From: Arthrobacter sp. Leaf69
GTDB taxonomy: Bacteria > Actinomycetota > Actinomycetes > Actinomycetales > Micrococcaceae
DNA length: 64,000 bases
Assembly: GCF_001422645.1 (NCBI RefSeq)
Contig: NZ_LMLR01000012.1
Location: 162,451-226,450, forward strand
Direction of reading: 5' to 3'
Shown here: one piece after another, positions 34,823-44,267 of the stretch
Position numbering within the stretch: position 1 is the first letter of the stretch
How the letters are laid out: each line of letters opens with the position of its first letter
The notes under the pieces: model-generated
The model's input: only the letters and a program-made list of their open reading frames with translations
What the model was told of the DNA's origin: nothing
Databases searched by the model: none
Position numbers and translations under genes: made by a program

Positions 34823-36487
34823 GTGGCACGCGGCGATGGAAAACTTTCTCATGACCTTCTCTCTGGCGAAAAAGGCCCTCAGGACGCATGTGGCGTCTTC
34901 GGGGTCTGGGCTCCCGGCGAAGAGGTTGCAAAACTCACCTATTACGGGCTGTATGCACTGCAGCACCGCGGTCAGGAGTCCGCTGGTATAGCCACCAGCG
35001 ACGGCAACCGGATCAACGTCTACAAGGACATGGGACTTGTGTCCCAGGTCTTCGACGAGACCACACTCAACACCCTGACCGGGCACCTGGCCGTCGGGCA
35101 CTGCCGTTACTCCACCACAGGCGCGAGCCACTGGGCCAACGCGCAGCCCACCCTGGGCGCGACCGCGACCGGCACCGTGGCCCTGGCGCACAACGGCAAC
35201 CTGACCAACACCGCCGAGCTCAAGGCCATGATCGTGGACCGCAACGGCGGCCAGCTCACCGGCGAAATGAAACAGGGCAACACCTCGGACACCGCCCTGG
35301 TCACCGCCCTGCTGGAGGGCGAAGAGGGCAAGTCGCTCGAACAGACCGCCATGGAACTGCTGCCCAAGATCAAGGGCGGCTTCTGCTTCGTCTTTATGGA
35401 TGAGGGCACCCTCTACGCGGCCCGGGACACCTACGGCATCCGTCCGCTTTGCCTCGGCCGGCTGGAACGCGGCTGGGTGGTGGCCTCCGAGCAGTCCGCC
35501 CTCGCCACCGTCGGCGCCAGCTTCATCCGCGAAATCGAGCCCGGCGAGTTCATCGCGATCGACGAGGACGGCGTCCGCTCGCAGCGCTTCGCCGAGGCGA
35601 CACCGGCCGGCTGCGTCTTCGAGTATGTTTACCTCGCCCGCCCGGACGCCTCCATCGCGGGCCGCTCGGTGTACGAATCCCGCGTGGAAATGGGACGCCA
35701 GCTGGCCCGGGAAAACACCCAGGAAGCGGACATCGTCATCCCGGTGCCGGAATCCGGCACCCCCGCCGCTGTGGGCTACGCCGAGGAATCCGGCATCCCC
35801 TTCGCGCACGGCTTCGTCAAGAACTCCTATGTGGGCCGCACGTTCATCCAGCCCTCGCAGACCCTGCGGCAGCTCGGCATCCGGCTCAAGCTCAACGCCC
35901 TCGAATCGGTGATCCGCGGCAAGCGTGTGGTGGTGGTGGACGACTCGATCGTCCGCGGCAACACCCAGCGCGCCATTGTGCGGATGCTCCGCGAGGCCGG
36001 CGCCGCAAGCGTCCACATCAAGATCTCCTCCCCGCCGGTCAAGTGGCCCTGCTTCTACGGCATCGACTTCGCCTCCCGCGCGGAACTCATCGCCAACGGC
36101 GCCACCATCGAAGAGATCACCCAGGCCATCGGCGCCGACTCGCTCGCCTACATTTCCGAAGACGGCATGATCGAAGCCACCCGCCAGCCGCGCGAACGCC
36201 TGTGCACCGCCTGCTTCACAGGCAAGTACCCCATTGAGCTCCCGGCCCCCGACAGGCTGGGCAAGAACCTGCTCGAACGCACCGATCTGGGCGGGCTCCC
36301 CGCCGCCGGCACCGCGGCCGTCTCCGCTGCGGGGGCCGCCGACGTCGATCCCGGCACCGCCGAGGATGAGGACCCGGCAGAGAAGCCCGGTGCCACCGGC
36401 TGCGATCCGGGCCCGGACGCCGAATTCGAAGAACTGCTCACCGATGCCGATCGCGTCACCCCAGCCGACAAGAAAGAGCCCGTATGA
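34823..36487 (+). CDS. purF: Amidophosphoribosyltransferase
   Basis: 554 residues catalysing the first step of de novo purine synthesis (PRPP plus glutamine to phosphoribosylamine). A propeptide of 22 residues precedes the catalytic Cys23 in DACGVFGVW. The PRPP loop is VVVVDDSIVRGNTQRA. Four cysteines suited to the [4Fe-4S] cluster of the B. subtilis type are present (VFEYVY upstream Cys, WPCFYG, CTAC). About 60 C-terminal residues are an acidic Ala-rich extension. It starts at GTG, six bases after GATAAT (34811-34816), probably leaderless. The stop overlaps the purM start (ATGA). Confidence 0.95.
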   Translation: MARGDGKLSHDLLSGEKGPQDACGVFGVWAPGEEVAKLTYYGLYALQHRGQESAGIATSDGNRINVYKDMGLVSQVFDETTLNTLTGHLAVGHCRYSTTGASHWANAQPTLGATATGTVALAHNGNLTNTAELKAMIVDRNGGQLTGEMKQGNTSDTALVTALLEGEEGKSLEQTAMELLPKIKGGFCFVFMDEGTLYAARDTYGIRPLCLGRLERGWVVASEQSALATVGASFIREIEPGEFIAIDEDGVRSQRFAEATPAGCVFEYVYLARPDASIAGRSVYESRVEMGRQLARENTQEADIVIPVPESGTPAAVGYAEESGIPFAHGFVKNSYVGRTFIQPSQTLRQLGIRLKLNALESVIRGKRVVVVDDSIVRGNTQRAIVRMLREAGAASVHIKISSPPVKWPCFYGIDFASRAELIANGATIEEITQAIGADSLAYISEDGMIEATRQPRERLCTACFTGKYPIELPAPDRLGKNLLERTDLGGLPAAGTAAVSAAGAADVDPGTAEDEDPAEKPGATGCDPGPDAEFEELLTDADRVTPADKKEPV

Positions 36488-37656
36488 CTTCCGCCTCCCC
36501 GGCCGCTGACATGAACGCCGCCCAGAACGCCGTTGGCATCACCTACGCCTCCGCCGGCGTCGACGTCGAAGCGGGCGACCGCGCCGTCGAACTCATGAAG
36601 GACGCCATCAAGGCGACGCACAACTCCTCGGTGATTGGCGGCGTCGGCGGCTTTGCCGGCCTGTACGACGTCTCGAAGCTGCTGACGTACAAGCGCCCGC
36701 TGCTGGCCACGTCCACCGACGGCGTCGGCACGAAGGTCGCCATCGCGCAGGCCATGGACATCCACGACACCATCGGCTTCGACCTCGTCGGCATGGTGGT
36801 CGATGACATCGTGGTGGTGGGCGCCGAGCCGCTGTACATGACCGACTACATCGCCTGCGGCAAGGTTGTCCCGGAGCGCATCGCGGACATCGTCCGCGGC
36901 ATCGCGGCCGCCTGCTCCGTTGCCGGCACCGCCCTGGTGGGCGGCGAAACCGCCGAGCACCCGGGGCTGCTGGGCGAGCACGAGTACGACGTCGCCGGTG
37001 CCGCCACCGGTGTTGTCGAAGCCGCCGACCTGCTGGGCCCGGACCGCGTCCGCGCCGGCGACGTCGTGATTGGCATGGCCTCCTCCGGGCTGCACTCCAA
37101 CGGCTACTCCCTGGTCCGCCGCGTCATCAACCACGCCGGCTGGGCCCTGGACCGCCATGTCTCCGAGTTCAGCCGCACGCTGGGTGAGGAACTGCTGGAA
37201 CCGACCCGCGTCTACGCCGCCGACTGCCTGGACCTGGCCCGCACTTTCCCGGTGAACGGCTCCGCCGCCGGCCAGGCCGTGCACGGCTTCAGCCACGTGA
37301 CCGGCGGCGGGCTCGCCGCCAATCTGGCCCGCGTCCTGCCGCAGGGCCTGCTGGCCACCGTGGACCGCGCCACCTGGCAGCTCCCGGCCATCTTCCGGCT
37401 CGTCGCCGAGCTGGGCAACGTCCCGCTGGCCGACCTGGAGCGCACGCTGAACCTTGGTGTGGGCATGGTGGCGATCGTTTCCCCCGAAGCCGCCGACGCC
37501 GCCGTGAACCGTCTCAACGAGCGCGGGCTGCCGGCCTGGGTCATGGGCACCGTCGAGGAAAACTCGGACTCCGTAGTCAAGACCGGCCCGGACTACGTGC
37601 AGGGCGCCAAGGGCGTCGACGGCGGCGCAGTCCGCCTGGTCAACGCCTACGCCTAA
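36484..37656 (+). CDS. purM: Phosphoribosylformylglycinamidine cyclo-ligase (AIR synthetase)
   Basis: 390 residues of the PurM/SelD ATP-grasp-like family, forming aminoimidazole ribotide from FGAM. Typical stretches are TYASAGVDVEAGDRAVELM, STDGVGTKVAIAQAMD, DDIVVVGAEPLYMTDYIACGK, GGETAEHPG and GFSHVTGGGLAANLARVLP. It is translationally coupled to purF by ATGA overlap (36484-36487). The length is slightly above the usual 350 because of an N-terminal extension. A strong hairpin ends the operon. Confidence 0.95.
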   Translation: MTSASPAADMNAAQNAVGITYASAGVDVEAGDRAVELMKDAIKATHNSSVIGGVGGFAGLYDVSKLLTYKRPLLATSTDGVGTKVAIAQAMDIHDTIGFDLVGMVVDDIVVVGAEPLYMTDYIACGKVVPERIADIVRGIAAACSVAGTALVGGETAEHPGLLGEHEYDVAGAATGVVEAADLLGPDRVRAGDVVIGMASSGLHSNGYSLVRRVINHAGWALDRHVSEFSRTLGEELLEPTRVYAADCLDLARTFPVNGSAAGQAVHGFSHVTGGGLAANLARVLPQGLLATVDRATWQLPAIFRLVAELGNVPLADLERTLNLGVGMVAIVSPEAADAAVNRLNERGLPAWVMGTVEENSDSVVKTGPDYVQGAKGVDGGAVRLVNAYA

Positions 37657-37670
37657 CCCCCTCGTCACCG

Positions 37671-37711
37671 ACATCGAGTGCTCCTCCCCACCGGAGTGGA
37701 GCACTCGATGT
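37671..37711. terminator. Terminator between purM and the VOC gene
   Basis: A perfect 14-bp stem (ACATCGAGTGCTCC 37671-37684 with its complement 37698-37711, 13-nt loop) follows purM by 14 bases, then GTTTAAG. It can serve both convergent genes. Confidence 0.75.
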
Positions 37712-37726
37712 GTTTAAGCCGCGGCC

Positions 37727-38509
37727 TCAGACCTCCAGCACGCTGAACACGCCGCCCTGCGGATCCTCGAGGGTGGCGATGGTGCCGGCTTCCTCGGCCT
37801 CGTCCGGTGCGATCAGGACCGTGCCGCCGGCGGCCTCTGCCGCCGCGACGGCCTTTGCGACGCTTGACACCCCGAAGTACACCTGCCATCCCGGTTTGAG
37901 CGTACCCTCGGCGTCCGCCGGGACCGCGGCAATCCCGGCCACTTCGGTGCCGTTCACCATCAGCGTGGAGTACTTGCCGCCGTCGTCCTGCGGGTATTCG
38001 GTGACGTCGTGCCCGAACAACTGCTGGAAGAATCCGACGGCGGACTGCGGCTCGGGCGTCAGCAGCTCGGCCCAGGTCAGGGCGCCGGGCTCCCCGCCGC
38101 GCGCGGTGCCGAGGTGGGTTCCGGCCTGCCAGGCACCGGTGGTGCCCCCTCCGGGCGGGGCGAAGAAGACCATCACGCCCGTGCCGCCCACCGCCTCCGG
38201 ACCAAACTCAAGGGTTCCGCCGGCGTGGACCAGGCCGGCAGCGAGCTCGGCGGCATCGGGGGATGCGAAGTACACGTTCCACTGCGGAGCCGCTGCGGCG
38301 GCCATCTGGTGCGGGTTCTGCGGCGCGATCACAGTGACCAGGTCTTCGCCCAGGAATGCCTGCGCGTAGCTGCGCCCGTCCGGGGTGGGAAGGTCCTCGA
38401 AGCGCCAGCCGAACACCGCCGCATAGAATTTCTTGGCCGCCGGGACGTCGCTGGTCTGGAGGTCCGTCCAGCAAATCTCGCCTTCGGTGAACCCCGTGCG
38501 CATGGTCAT
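37727..38509 (-). CDS. Two-domain VOC (glyoxalase/dioxygenase superfamily) protein
   Basis: 260 residues made of two vicinal-oxygen-chelate modules. The first begins EICWTDLQTSDVPAAKKFYAAVFGW, the second ALTWAELLTPEPQSAVGFFQQLFGHD. Each has the beta-alpha-beta-beta-beta pattern of the fold. Members range from glyoxalases to antibiotic-binding proteins, and such two-module proteins of actinobacteria are often described as hydrolases or resistance proteins without proof. AAGGA precedes the ATGs at 38509/38503. The substrate is unknown. Confidence 0.8.
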   Translation of the reverse strand: MTMRTGFTEGEICWTDLQTSDVPAAKKFYAAVFGWRFEDLPTPDGRSYAQAFLGEDLVTVIAPQNPHQMAAAAAPQWNVYFASPDAAELAAGLVHAGGTLEFGPEAVGGTGVMVFFAPPGGGTTGAWQAGTHLGTARGGEPGALTWAELLTPEPQSAVGFFQQLFGHDVTEYPQDDGGKYSTLMVNGTEVAGIAAVPADAEGTLKPGWQVYFGVSSVAKAVAAAEAAGGTVLIAPDEAEEAGTIATLEDPQGGVFSVLEV

Positions 38510-38636
38510 GGCAATCCTTCCGAACGGTTGGTGCGGGTCCGGCGGAGCCGCAGCTTCAACCTAGCCCGAGGGGCCGGCCCGGACAACCGCGCCCCCGCCC
38601 CCGGGAGTGGCTCGGGTATGGACCGGCAGCAGAAAA

Positions 38637-38672
38637 CCCGCCGTCCACACCCTTGCGGGAGTGGACGGCGGG
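38637..38672 (-). terminator. Terminator downstream of the DUF3073 gene
   Basis: CCCGCCGTCCAC (38637-38648) pairs with GTGGACGGCGGG (38661-38672). Read on the minus strand it is followed by TTTTCT, fitting an intrinsic terminator of the gene at 38731-38964. Confidence 0.65.
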
Positions 38673-38730
38673 CCTGAAATCATGTGGTCGGCAATCCGCT
38701 AAAGAAGCTGATGCCGGGAAGAAGTGTCGA

Positions 38731-38964
38731 CTAACCTATCCGACGGGAATCAACCTCGTCGTCGTCCTCTTCCACATCGTCCGCGTACTTATCCACATAA
38801 GCCGAATAATCCGGCTCAACCGGCTCACTCGAGAAACGACTCGGTGCACGACCCTCTGAGCTCTTGAGCTCACGCTGAAGCGCAGAGTAGTCAGTGTTCG
38901 GGGAATAGTACTTAATATCCCGAGCCTGCTTGGTAGCTTTTGCCTTTTGACGGCCGCGCCCCAT
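38731..38964 (-). CDS. DUF3073 family protein
   Basis: 77 residues: basic N-terminus GRGRQKAKATKQARDIKYYSP, central Ser/Asp-rich part and a strongly acidic C-terminus (DDVEEDDDEVDSRR). This is the actinobacterial DUF3073 family, conserved near purM/purF and of unknown function. The ATG at 38964 has a G-rich ribosome site, and an in-frame upstream ATG (39006) would add 14 unrelated residues. The charge distribution suggests nucleic-acid or ribosome association, which is only a guess. Confidence 0.85.
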   Translation of the reverse strand: MGRGRQKAKATKQARDIKYYSPNTDYSALQRELKSSEGRAPSRFSSEPVEPDYSAYVDKYADDVEEDDDEVDSRRIG

Positions 38965-39255
38965 GGCGTGACCCCCTTTTGTACTCGGACCGGAGGTGGT
39001 CACCATTGGCGATCGGTGAGGCCCCGGAATGTTTGGTCAATTTGTCGTACACCTAGATTACATGCTTTCTGCTGCAACTGCTCCCCGGGGCGGCCGCCGG
39101 GGGCAGTGTTGCGCGCTCCGGAACCCCGGGCGGCGCCCCTGCGGCATGCAGGCCGCCCGGCATCTTAGATAGAGTTCCGTAGTGGACTCGCGGAAACGGG
39201 TCCTTCCGCCGCGCGTCCAGCCGCGGCAAAGACGCTCGAAAGTGGTGAATTCTCA

Positions 39256-40077
39256 GTGACCGAAGAGAACGAGAGGCGCAGCGGCCCCCGCCTGCCTGGG
39301 GTTCCTCCTGCCGGCGGACCGGGCGAACGGTCCGCCCCCGCCGCACCACACACCCCATCTGCCATCCCCCCGAAGCCGTCGACGCCGCCGACCTCCGCGA
39401 CGCCGATCGTGCCGGCGCCCCCGGCAACTCCCGTTGCGCCCCCGGCCGCTCCTGCTGCACCCCCGACGCCGGGACGCGCCGCGGCGGCGTCCAACGCCTT
39501 GGCCGGGGCGGGCAAGGCGGCCTCGGAAAAGGCCTCGCAGCTGGGAGGCTGGCTGCGCCGCCAGAGCCCCGTGCGGATGGGCACCGCCGCGGCCGCCGTC
39601 GTCGTCGTGGGTCTGCTGGTCTGGCTGGTTGCCTCGCTGGGCGGCGGCAGCAAGCAGCCTGTCGCGGATACGTCCCCGGCCGCGTCCGCCACGACGTCGG
39701 CCGCCCCCGTGAAGCGGGGACCGCTTCCGCTGAAGGGAGTCGGCCCGCTGGAATTCCAGCCCGGCGACTGTTTCAAGGATTTCGACCCGGAAGCTCCGGA
39801 GTCGACGGTCGTGGACTGCTCCACGGGGCACTCGGCCCAGCTGATCGCCGTCCACCACTTTGAGGATTCCGCCGGCTATCCCGGGCTGAACGCGTTGAAG
39901 GACAAGGGCCGCGAGACCTGCCGGAATGCGCAGCTGGCCGCCGCTGCCACCGGTTACGACCTGAAGCAGCGCAACGCGTACCCGAGCTCCACGAGCTGGG
40001 ACAACGGCGACCGCCGCGTGGACTGCTACGTCACCGCCGATGCCGGCAATGTCATCAAGGAATCGCTGATCCCCTAA
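39256..40077 (+). CDS. Membrane-anchored septum-formation-family-like protein
   Basis: 273 residues starting at GTG. Residues 1-75 are a Pro/Ala-rich cytosolic region, a single TM helix lies at about 110-128 (MGTAAAAVVVVGLLVWLVAS), and the outside domain (150-273) has paired cysteines in FQPGDCFKDFD, TVVDCSTGHSAQL, ETCRN and RVDCYV. The four-Cys GDC...C.GH pattern resembles the actinobacterial septum-formation (Septum_form) domain. The exact role is unknown. A perfect hairpin follows. Confidence 0.7.
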   Translation: MTEENERRSGPRLPGVPPAGGPGERSAPAAPHTPSAIPPKPSTPPTSATPIVPAPPATPVAPPAAPAAPPTPGRAAAASNALAGAGKAASEKASQLGGWLRRQSPVRMGTAAAAVVVVGLLVWLVASLGGGSKQPVADTSPAASATTSAAPVKRGPLPLKGVGPLEFQPGDCFKDFDPEAPESTVVDCSTGHSAQLIAVHHFEDSAGYPGLNALKDKGRETCRNAQLAAAATGYDLKQRNAYPSSTSWDNGDRRVDCYVTADAGNVIKESLIP

Positions 40078-40114
40078 GGGTTCACGAACCCTCGCGGCAC
40101 TCGTCCTGAAGAAA

Positions 40115-40152
40115 AGAACTGCCAGCCGGAGCACGCTCCGGCTGGCAGTTCT
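40115..40152. terminator. Bidirectional intrinsic terminator
   Basis: A perfect 18-bp stem with a 2-nt tip (40115-40132 with 40135-40152) is flanked by AAAA on the left and CTTTT on the right, so it terminates both the septum-family gene and the convergent clpB. Confidence 0.85.
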
Positions 40153-40169
40153 CTTTTGATGCTTCGGGC

Positions 40170-42839
40170 CTACCCCTTGCGGCGGACGGACAGCCCTCTG
40201 CCGGTGGAGGCGCCGCCGTCGGGCCGGTCCGACGCCTCGGCGCCGCCCATGGTCAGCTCCGTGAGATCCGGTGCGGTATCCACGAGCACCGTGTCGCCGT
40301 CGGCGATGGTCCCGGCCAGGATGGCCTTCGCCAGCCGGTCGCCGATTTCCCGCTGCACCAGGCGGCGCAGCGGCCGGGCGCCGTAGGCCGGGTCGAAGCC
40401 GGTCACCGCGAGCCAGGCACGGGCCCCCTCGGTCACTTCCAGGTTGAGGCGGCGGCCCTTGAGGCGTTCGCCCAGTTCCTTGACCTGCAGCTCCACGATC
40501 CGGGACAGCTCCTCGATGTTCAGCGGGTCGAAGAGCACCACTTCATCGAGCCGGTTCAGGAACTCGGGCTTGAAGGAGGCGTGCACAGTGGCCATAACAG
40601 CCTCGCGCTTGGCATTCGCGTCCAGGGTCGGGTCCACCAGGAACTGGCTGCCCAGGTTGGAGGTCAGCACCAGGATCACGTTGCGGAAGTCCACGGTGCG
40701 GCCCTGGCCGTCGGTGAGGCGGCCGTCGTCGAGCACCTGCAGGAGGATGTCGAACACCTCGGGATGGGCCTTCTCCACCTCGTCCAGCAGCAGCACGGAG
40801 TAGGGGCGGCGGCGGACGGCTTCGGTGAGCTGGCCGCCCTCCTCGTAGCCCACGTAGCCGGGAGGGGCGCCGACGAGGCGGGCCACGGAGTGCTTCTCCG
40901 AGTATTCGGACATGTCGATCCGCACCATGGCGCGTTCGTCGTCGAACAGGAAGTCGGCCAGGGCCTTCGCCAGTTCTGTCTTGCCGACACCGGTGGGGCC
41001 CAGGAACAGGAAGGAACCGGTGGGCCGGTTGGGGTCGCTGATTCCGGCGCGGGCGCGGCGGACGGCGTCCGAGACCGCGGTGACGGCCTTGGACTGGCCG
41101 ATCAGCCGCTCGCCTAGCACGTGCTCCATCTCCAGCAGCTTCTGGCTCTCGCCCTGCAGCATGCGGCCGGCGGGGATCCCGGTCCAGGCCGAAATCACCT
41201 CGGCGATGTCGTCGGCGGTGACCTCGTCGGCCACCATTAGGTCCTGCTTGGCGCCGCCGCCGGCCACCCGCGCCGACTCCGCTTCAGCGGCTTCGCTGAG
41301 TTCCCGCTCCAGGGCGGGCAGTTCGCCGTACAGGATCCGCGAGGCCGCCTCGAGGTCGCCTTCGCGCTGGAACTTCTCGGCGGCGGAGCGCAGTTCGTCG
41401 ATCCGGGCCTTGAGGTCTCCCACACGGTTCAGGCCCGCCTTCTCGGACTCCCAGCGGGCGTTGAGCGCGGCCAATTCTTCCTTTTTGTCCGCCATGTCCG
41501 CCCGGATCGCGGCCAGCCGCTCCACCGACGCCGGATCGGTCTCGTTGGCCAGGGCCAGTTCCTCCATGGTCAGGCGGTCCACCGAGCGGCGCAGCTGGTC
41601 GATCTCCTCCGGGGCGGAGTCGATCTCCATGCGCAGCCGGGAGGCGGCCTCATCCACGAGGTCGATCGCCTTGTCCGGCAGCTGCCGGCCGGAGATGTAG
41701 CGGTTGGAGAGCGCGGCGGCGGCGACGAGGGCGGAGTCGGCGATGGCGACCTTGTGGTGCGCCTCGTAGCGCTCCTTGAGCCCGCGCAGGATGCCGATGG
41801 TGTCCTCCACGCTGGGCTCGCCGACGAAGACCTGCTGGAAGCGGCGTTCCAGGGCGGGGTCCTTCTCGATGTTTTCGCGGTACTCGTCCAGCGTGGTGGC
41901 GCCGATGAGGCGCAGCTCGCCGCGGGCCAGCATGGGCTTGAGCATGTTGCCGGCGTCCATGGAGCTGTCCCCGGTGGCGCCGGCCCCCACCACGGTGTGA
42001 ATCTCGTCGATGAACGTGACGATCTGGCCTTCGGAGCCTTTGATTTCCTCCAGCACGGCCTTGAGCCGCTCCTCGAATTCGCCGCGGTACTTGGCGCCGG
42101 CCACCATGGACGCGAGGTCCAGCGCGATCAGGGTCTTGCCGCGCAGGCTCTCGGGGACGTCGCCGGCCACGATCCGCTGGGCAAGGCCTTCGACGACGGC
42201 GGTCTTGCCGACGCCGGGTTCGCCGATGATGACGGGGTTGTTCTTGGTCCGCCGGCTCAGCACCTGGATGATGCGGCGGATCTCGGCGTCGCGGCCGATC
42301 ACCGGGTCCAGCTTTCCCGAGCGGGCAATCGCGGTGAGGTCGGTGCCGTACTTCTCCAGCGCCTGGAAGGAGTTTTCGGGGTCCGCGTTGTCCACCTTGC
42401 GGTCGCCGCGGACGCCCGGCAGGGCGGCGAGCAGGGCTTCGTGGGAGGCGCCGGCGTCGCGCATCAGCTTGCCGACGGCGTCGCTTCCGGAGGCCAGCCC
42501 CAGCAGCAGGTGCTCGGTGGAGACGAAGCTGTCGCCGAGCCGCTCGGCCTCATTTTGGGCGTTCTTGATGGCCTGCAGGGCAGTACGGGACAGCTGCGGC
42601 TGCTGCACACTGCTCCCGGAGGTGGCGGGAAGGGCCTTGATGGCGGTGCTCGCCTGGACGCTGACGGAATCCGGGTCCGCCCCCGTGGCGCGGAGGAGCG
42701 CGACGGCGACACCCTCGCGCTGGTCCATCAGCGCCTTGAGCAGGTGGGCGGGTTCGAGCTGGGGGTTCCCGGCCGTCGAGGCGTTCATCGCGGCGGCCGC
42801 GAGAGCCTCCTGGCTCTTGGTGGTGAACTTGGCGTCCAA
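40170..42839 (-). CDS. clpB: ATP-dependent chaperone ClpB
   Basis: 889 residues of the Hsp100 disaggregase. An N-terminal double Clp repeat ([16 protein letters not shown]...), NBD1 with GEPGVGKT, a coiled-coil middle domain (about 400-525) and NBD2 with [15 protein letters not shown] are all present. It rescues aggregated proteins with DnaK. The start is taken as TTG at 42839, since AAGGAG is six bases upstream and [12 protein letters not shown] is the usual N-terminus. No in-frame ATG fits as well. A HAIR operator overlaps the likely promoter, predicting HspR repression. Confidence 0.95.
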   Translation of the reverse strand: MDAKFTTKSQEALAAAAMNASTAGNPQLEPAHLLKALMDQREGVAVALLRATGADPDSVSVQASTAIKALPATSGSSVQQPQLSRTALQAIKNAQNEAERLGDSFVSTEHLLLGLASGSDAVGKLMRDAGASHEALLAALPGVRGDRKVDNADPENSFQALEKYGTDLTAIARSGKLDPVIGRDAEIRRIIQVLSRRTKNNPVIIGEPGVGKTAVVEGLAQRIVAGDVPESLRGKTLIALDLASMVAGAKYRGEFEERLKAVLEEIKGSEGQIVTFIDEIHTVVGAGATGDSSMDAGNMLKPMLARGELRLIGATTLDEYRENIEKDPALERRFQQVFVGEPSVEDTIGILRGLKERYEAHHKVAIADSALVAAAALSNRYISGRQLPDKAIDLVDEAASRLRMEIDSAPEEIDQLRRSVDRLTMEELALANETDPASVERLAAIRADMADKKEELAALNARWESEKAGLNRVGDLKARIDELRSAAEKFQREGDLEAASRILYGELPALERELSEAAEAESARVAGGGAKQDLMVADEVTADDIAEVISAWTGIPAGRMLQGESQKLLEMEHVLGERLIGQSKAVTAVSDAVRRARAGISDPNRPTGSFLFLGPTGVGKTELAKALADFLFDDERAMVRIDMSEYSEKHSVARLVGAPPGYVGYEEGGQLTEAVRRRPYSVLLLDEVEKAHPEVFDILLQVLDDGRLTDGQGRTVDFRNVILVLTSNLGSQFLVDPTLDANAKREAVMATVHASFKPEFLNRLDEVVLFDPLNIEELSRIVELQVKELGERLKGRRLNLEVTEGARAWLAVTGFDPAYGARPLRRLVQREIGDRLAKAILAGTIADGDTVLVDTAPDLTELTMGGAEASDRPDGGASTGRGLSVRRKG

Positions 42840-42871
42840 AGAGAGCTCCTTTCGGGAACATGCTGGTCTTA

Positions 42872-42896
42872 AAGTTGAGTGTACTCCGCTCAACTT
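42872..42896 (-). promoter_or_regulatory. HAIR box (HspR operator) with overlapping clpB promoter
   Basis: GTTGAGT-N7-GCTCAAC (42874-42894), extended to AAGTTGAG/CTCAACTT, matches the HspR consensus CTTGAGT-N7-ACTCAAG at most positions. On the minus strand TTGAGC and TAAGAC, 16 bases apart, make a promoter overlapping the operator, so bound HspR would block clpB until heat shock. Confidence 0.75.
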
Positions 42897-42994
42897 TGTA
42901 TCGGGACCGTTTGGGTCCATGTTTGCCCACGGCGAAATGACTGTCTAGGGCCGGAGTCCCCACGGCGTCGCGTTCCGACTCGGCCCGGAAATCA

Positions 42995-43031
42995 CTTAAC
43001 GTTGCTTAACGCGAACTCGCCTACCTAATGT
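42995..43031 (+). promoter_or_regulatory. Promoter and operator of the LacI-type gene
   Basis: TTGCTT (43002-43007), an 18-base spacer and TAATGT (43026-43031) form a promoter. CTTAACG occurs twice, 10 bp apart (42995-43001, 43005-43011), with AACGTT at the junction, overlapping the -35. This is a plausible autoregulatory LacI-family site. Confidence 0.45.
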
Positions 43032-43075
43032 AACTGAGGTCACAGGGGCCAACAACGACGCGAAGGAGGGCCGGG

Positions 43076-44134
43076 ATGCGCAGGAACACCACGAGTGCTG
43101 CCGCAGAACGCCCTGCCCCGCAGGTATCGGCCGCCGCCGTGGCCCGGGCAGCGGGAGTCTCCCCCGCCTCGGTGTCCTACGTTCTCAACGGCAAGGGCGG
43201 CGTGTCGCCGGAAACCCGCCGCCACATCATCCACGTGGCCAACGAACTGGGCTTCAGGCCCCGTAAGTCCTCTCAGTCCACCGATGCGCAGCGGACCCGG
43301 GTGATCGGCCTGATCCTGCCGAACATCATCAACCCCATGTTTCCCAGGTGGGCCCAGGCAGTCATTTCCGCCGCGGCCGAGTCCGGCTACGAAGTCTTCG
43401 TCGCCACCACCCAGGACGATCCGGACGTGCTCGCCCAGGTCACGTCCACCCTCGCGCACCGCAACGTGGACGGCATCATCCTGGCAGCGTCACTCCGGGA
43501 CGACGCCACCGCGCTCCGCACCCTGCGGGCAGCCCGGATTCCCTACGTCTGCCTCTCGCGCCGGGCCGACTTCCTCGATTCCGACTTTGTCGGGATCGAC
43601 GACGACGCCGCCGCGACGACGCTGATGCAGCACATGCTCAGCCACGGCTTCACGGAGATCGCCACAGTGATCGGGCCGCGGTTTTCCACTGCGTCACTGG
43701 CCCGGGAACAGGCCTTCGTCCGCACCGCCGCGGCTGCGGGGATCACTATCAGCGGTGACCGCAAGATCAGCACCCGGGTAAACAACGAAGGCGGCCGGCT
43801 GGCGGCCGAGCGCCTGTTTTCCGCGGCGACACCGCCGCAGGCCGTGGTCTGCGGGAGCGACGAACTGGCCATCGGCGTTATGGAATACGCCCTGGCGAAA
43901 GGGCTGCGGATTCCCGACGACGTCGCCGTCGCCGGCTGTGACGGTCTCCCCCACAGCCGGTCCGGGCTCATCAACCTGACCAGCATCGTCCAGCCGCAAC
44001 AGGAAATGGCCCACGAGGCCTTCGCCATGCTGCTCAAACGCATCGAAGCCCCCTCCGGGACCTACAGCTCCAAGGTATGCACGCACCGCCTTCATATCGG
44101 GCGGACCTGCGGCTGCATCCCATCCCCCGGCTGA
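43076..44134 (+). CDS. LacI family transcriptional regulator
   Basis: 352 residues. The helix-turn-helix is SAAAVARAAGVSPASVSYVLNGKGGVS, with the hinge at ELGFRPRKSS, then a periplasmic-binding-protein-like effector domain (VIGLILPNIINPMF, GIDDDAAATTLMQHML, LPHSRSGLINLTSIVQP). GAAGGAGG precedes ATG. It heads the MFS-SDR-BKACE-glycerate kinase cluster and is likely its local repressor, responding to the imported sugar acid or an intermediate. Confidence 0.88.
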   Translation: MRRNTTSAAAERPAPQVSAAAVARAAGVSPASVSYVLNGKGGVSPETRRHIIHVANELGFRPRKSSQSTDAQRTRVIGLILPNIINPMFPRWAQAVISAAAESGYEVFVATTQDDPDVLAQVTSTLAHRNVDGIILAASLRDDATALRTLRAARIPYVCLSRRADFLDSDFVGIDDDAAATTLMQHMLSHGFTEIATVIGPRFSTASLAREQAFVRTAAAAGITISGDRKISTRVNNEGGRLAAERLFSAATPPQAVVCGSDELAIGVMEYALAKGLRIPDDVAVAGCDGLPHSRSGLINLTSIVQPQQEMAHEAFAMLLKRIEAPSGTYSSKVCTHRLHIGRTCGCIPSPG

Positions 44135-44267
44135 CCTCCGCCACCCGCTGACCCCCGCCAACGCACATCCCCGGCCAGGCACCCTGGCTCCTGCCCTGCT
44201 GCCCGGCCTCCGGGCTGCCCCGAACCCCCATCCACCAGACCTGACCACCAATACAAGGACGAAGACC

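Noticed and set aside
38660-38730. Possible tRNA in the gap after the VOC gene.
   Set aside because: No T-loop GGTTCRA motif, acceptor pairing or CCA-adjacent stem was found. A terminator explains the structured part.
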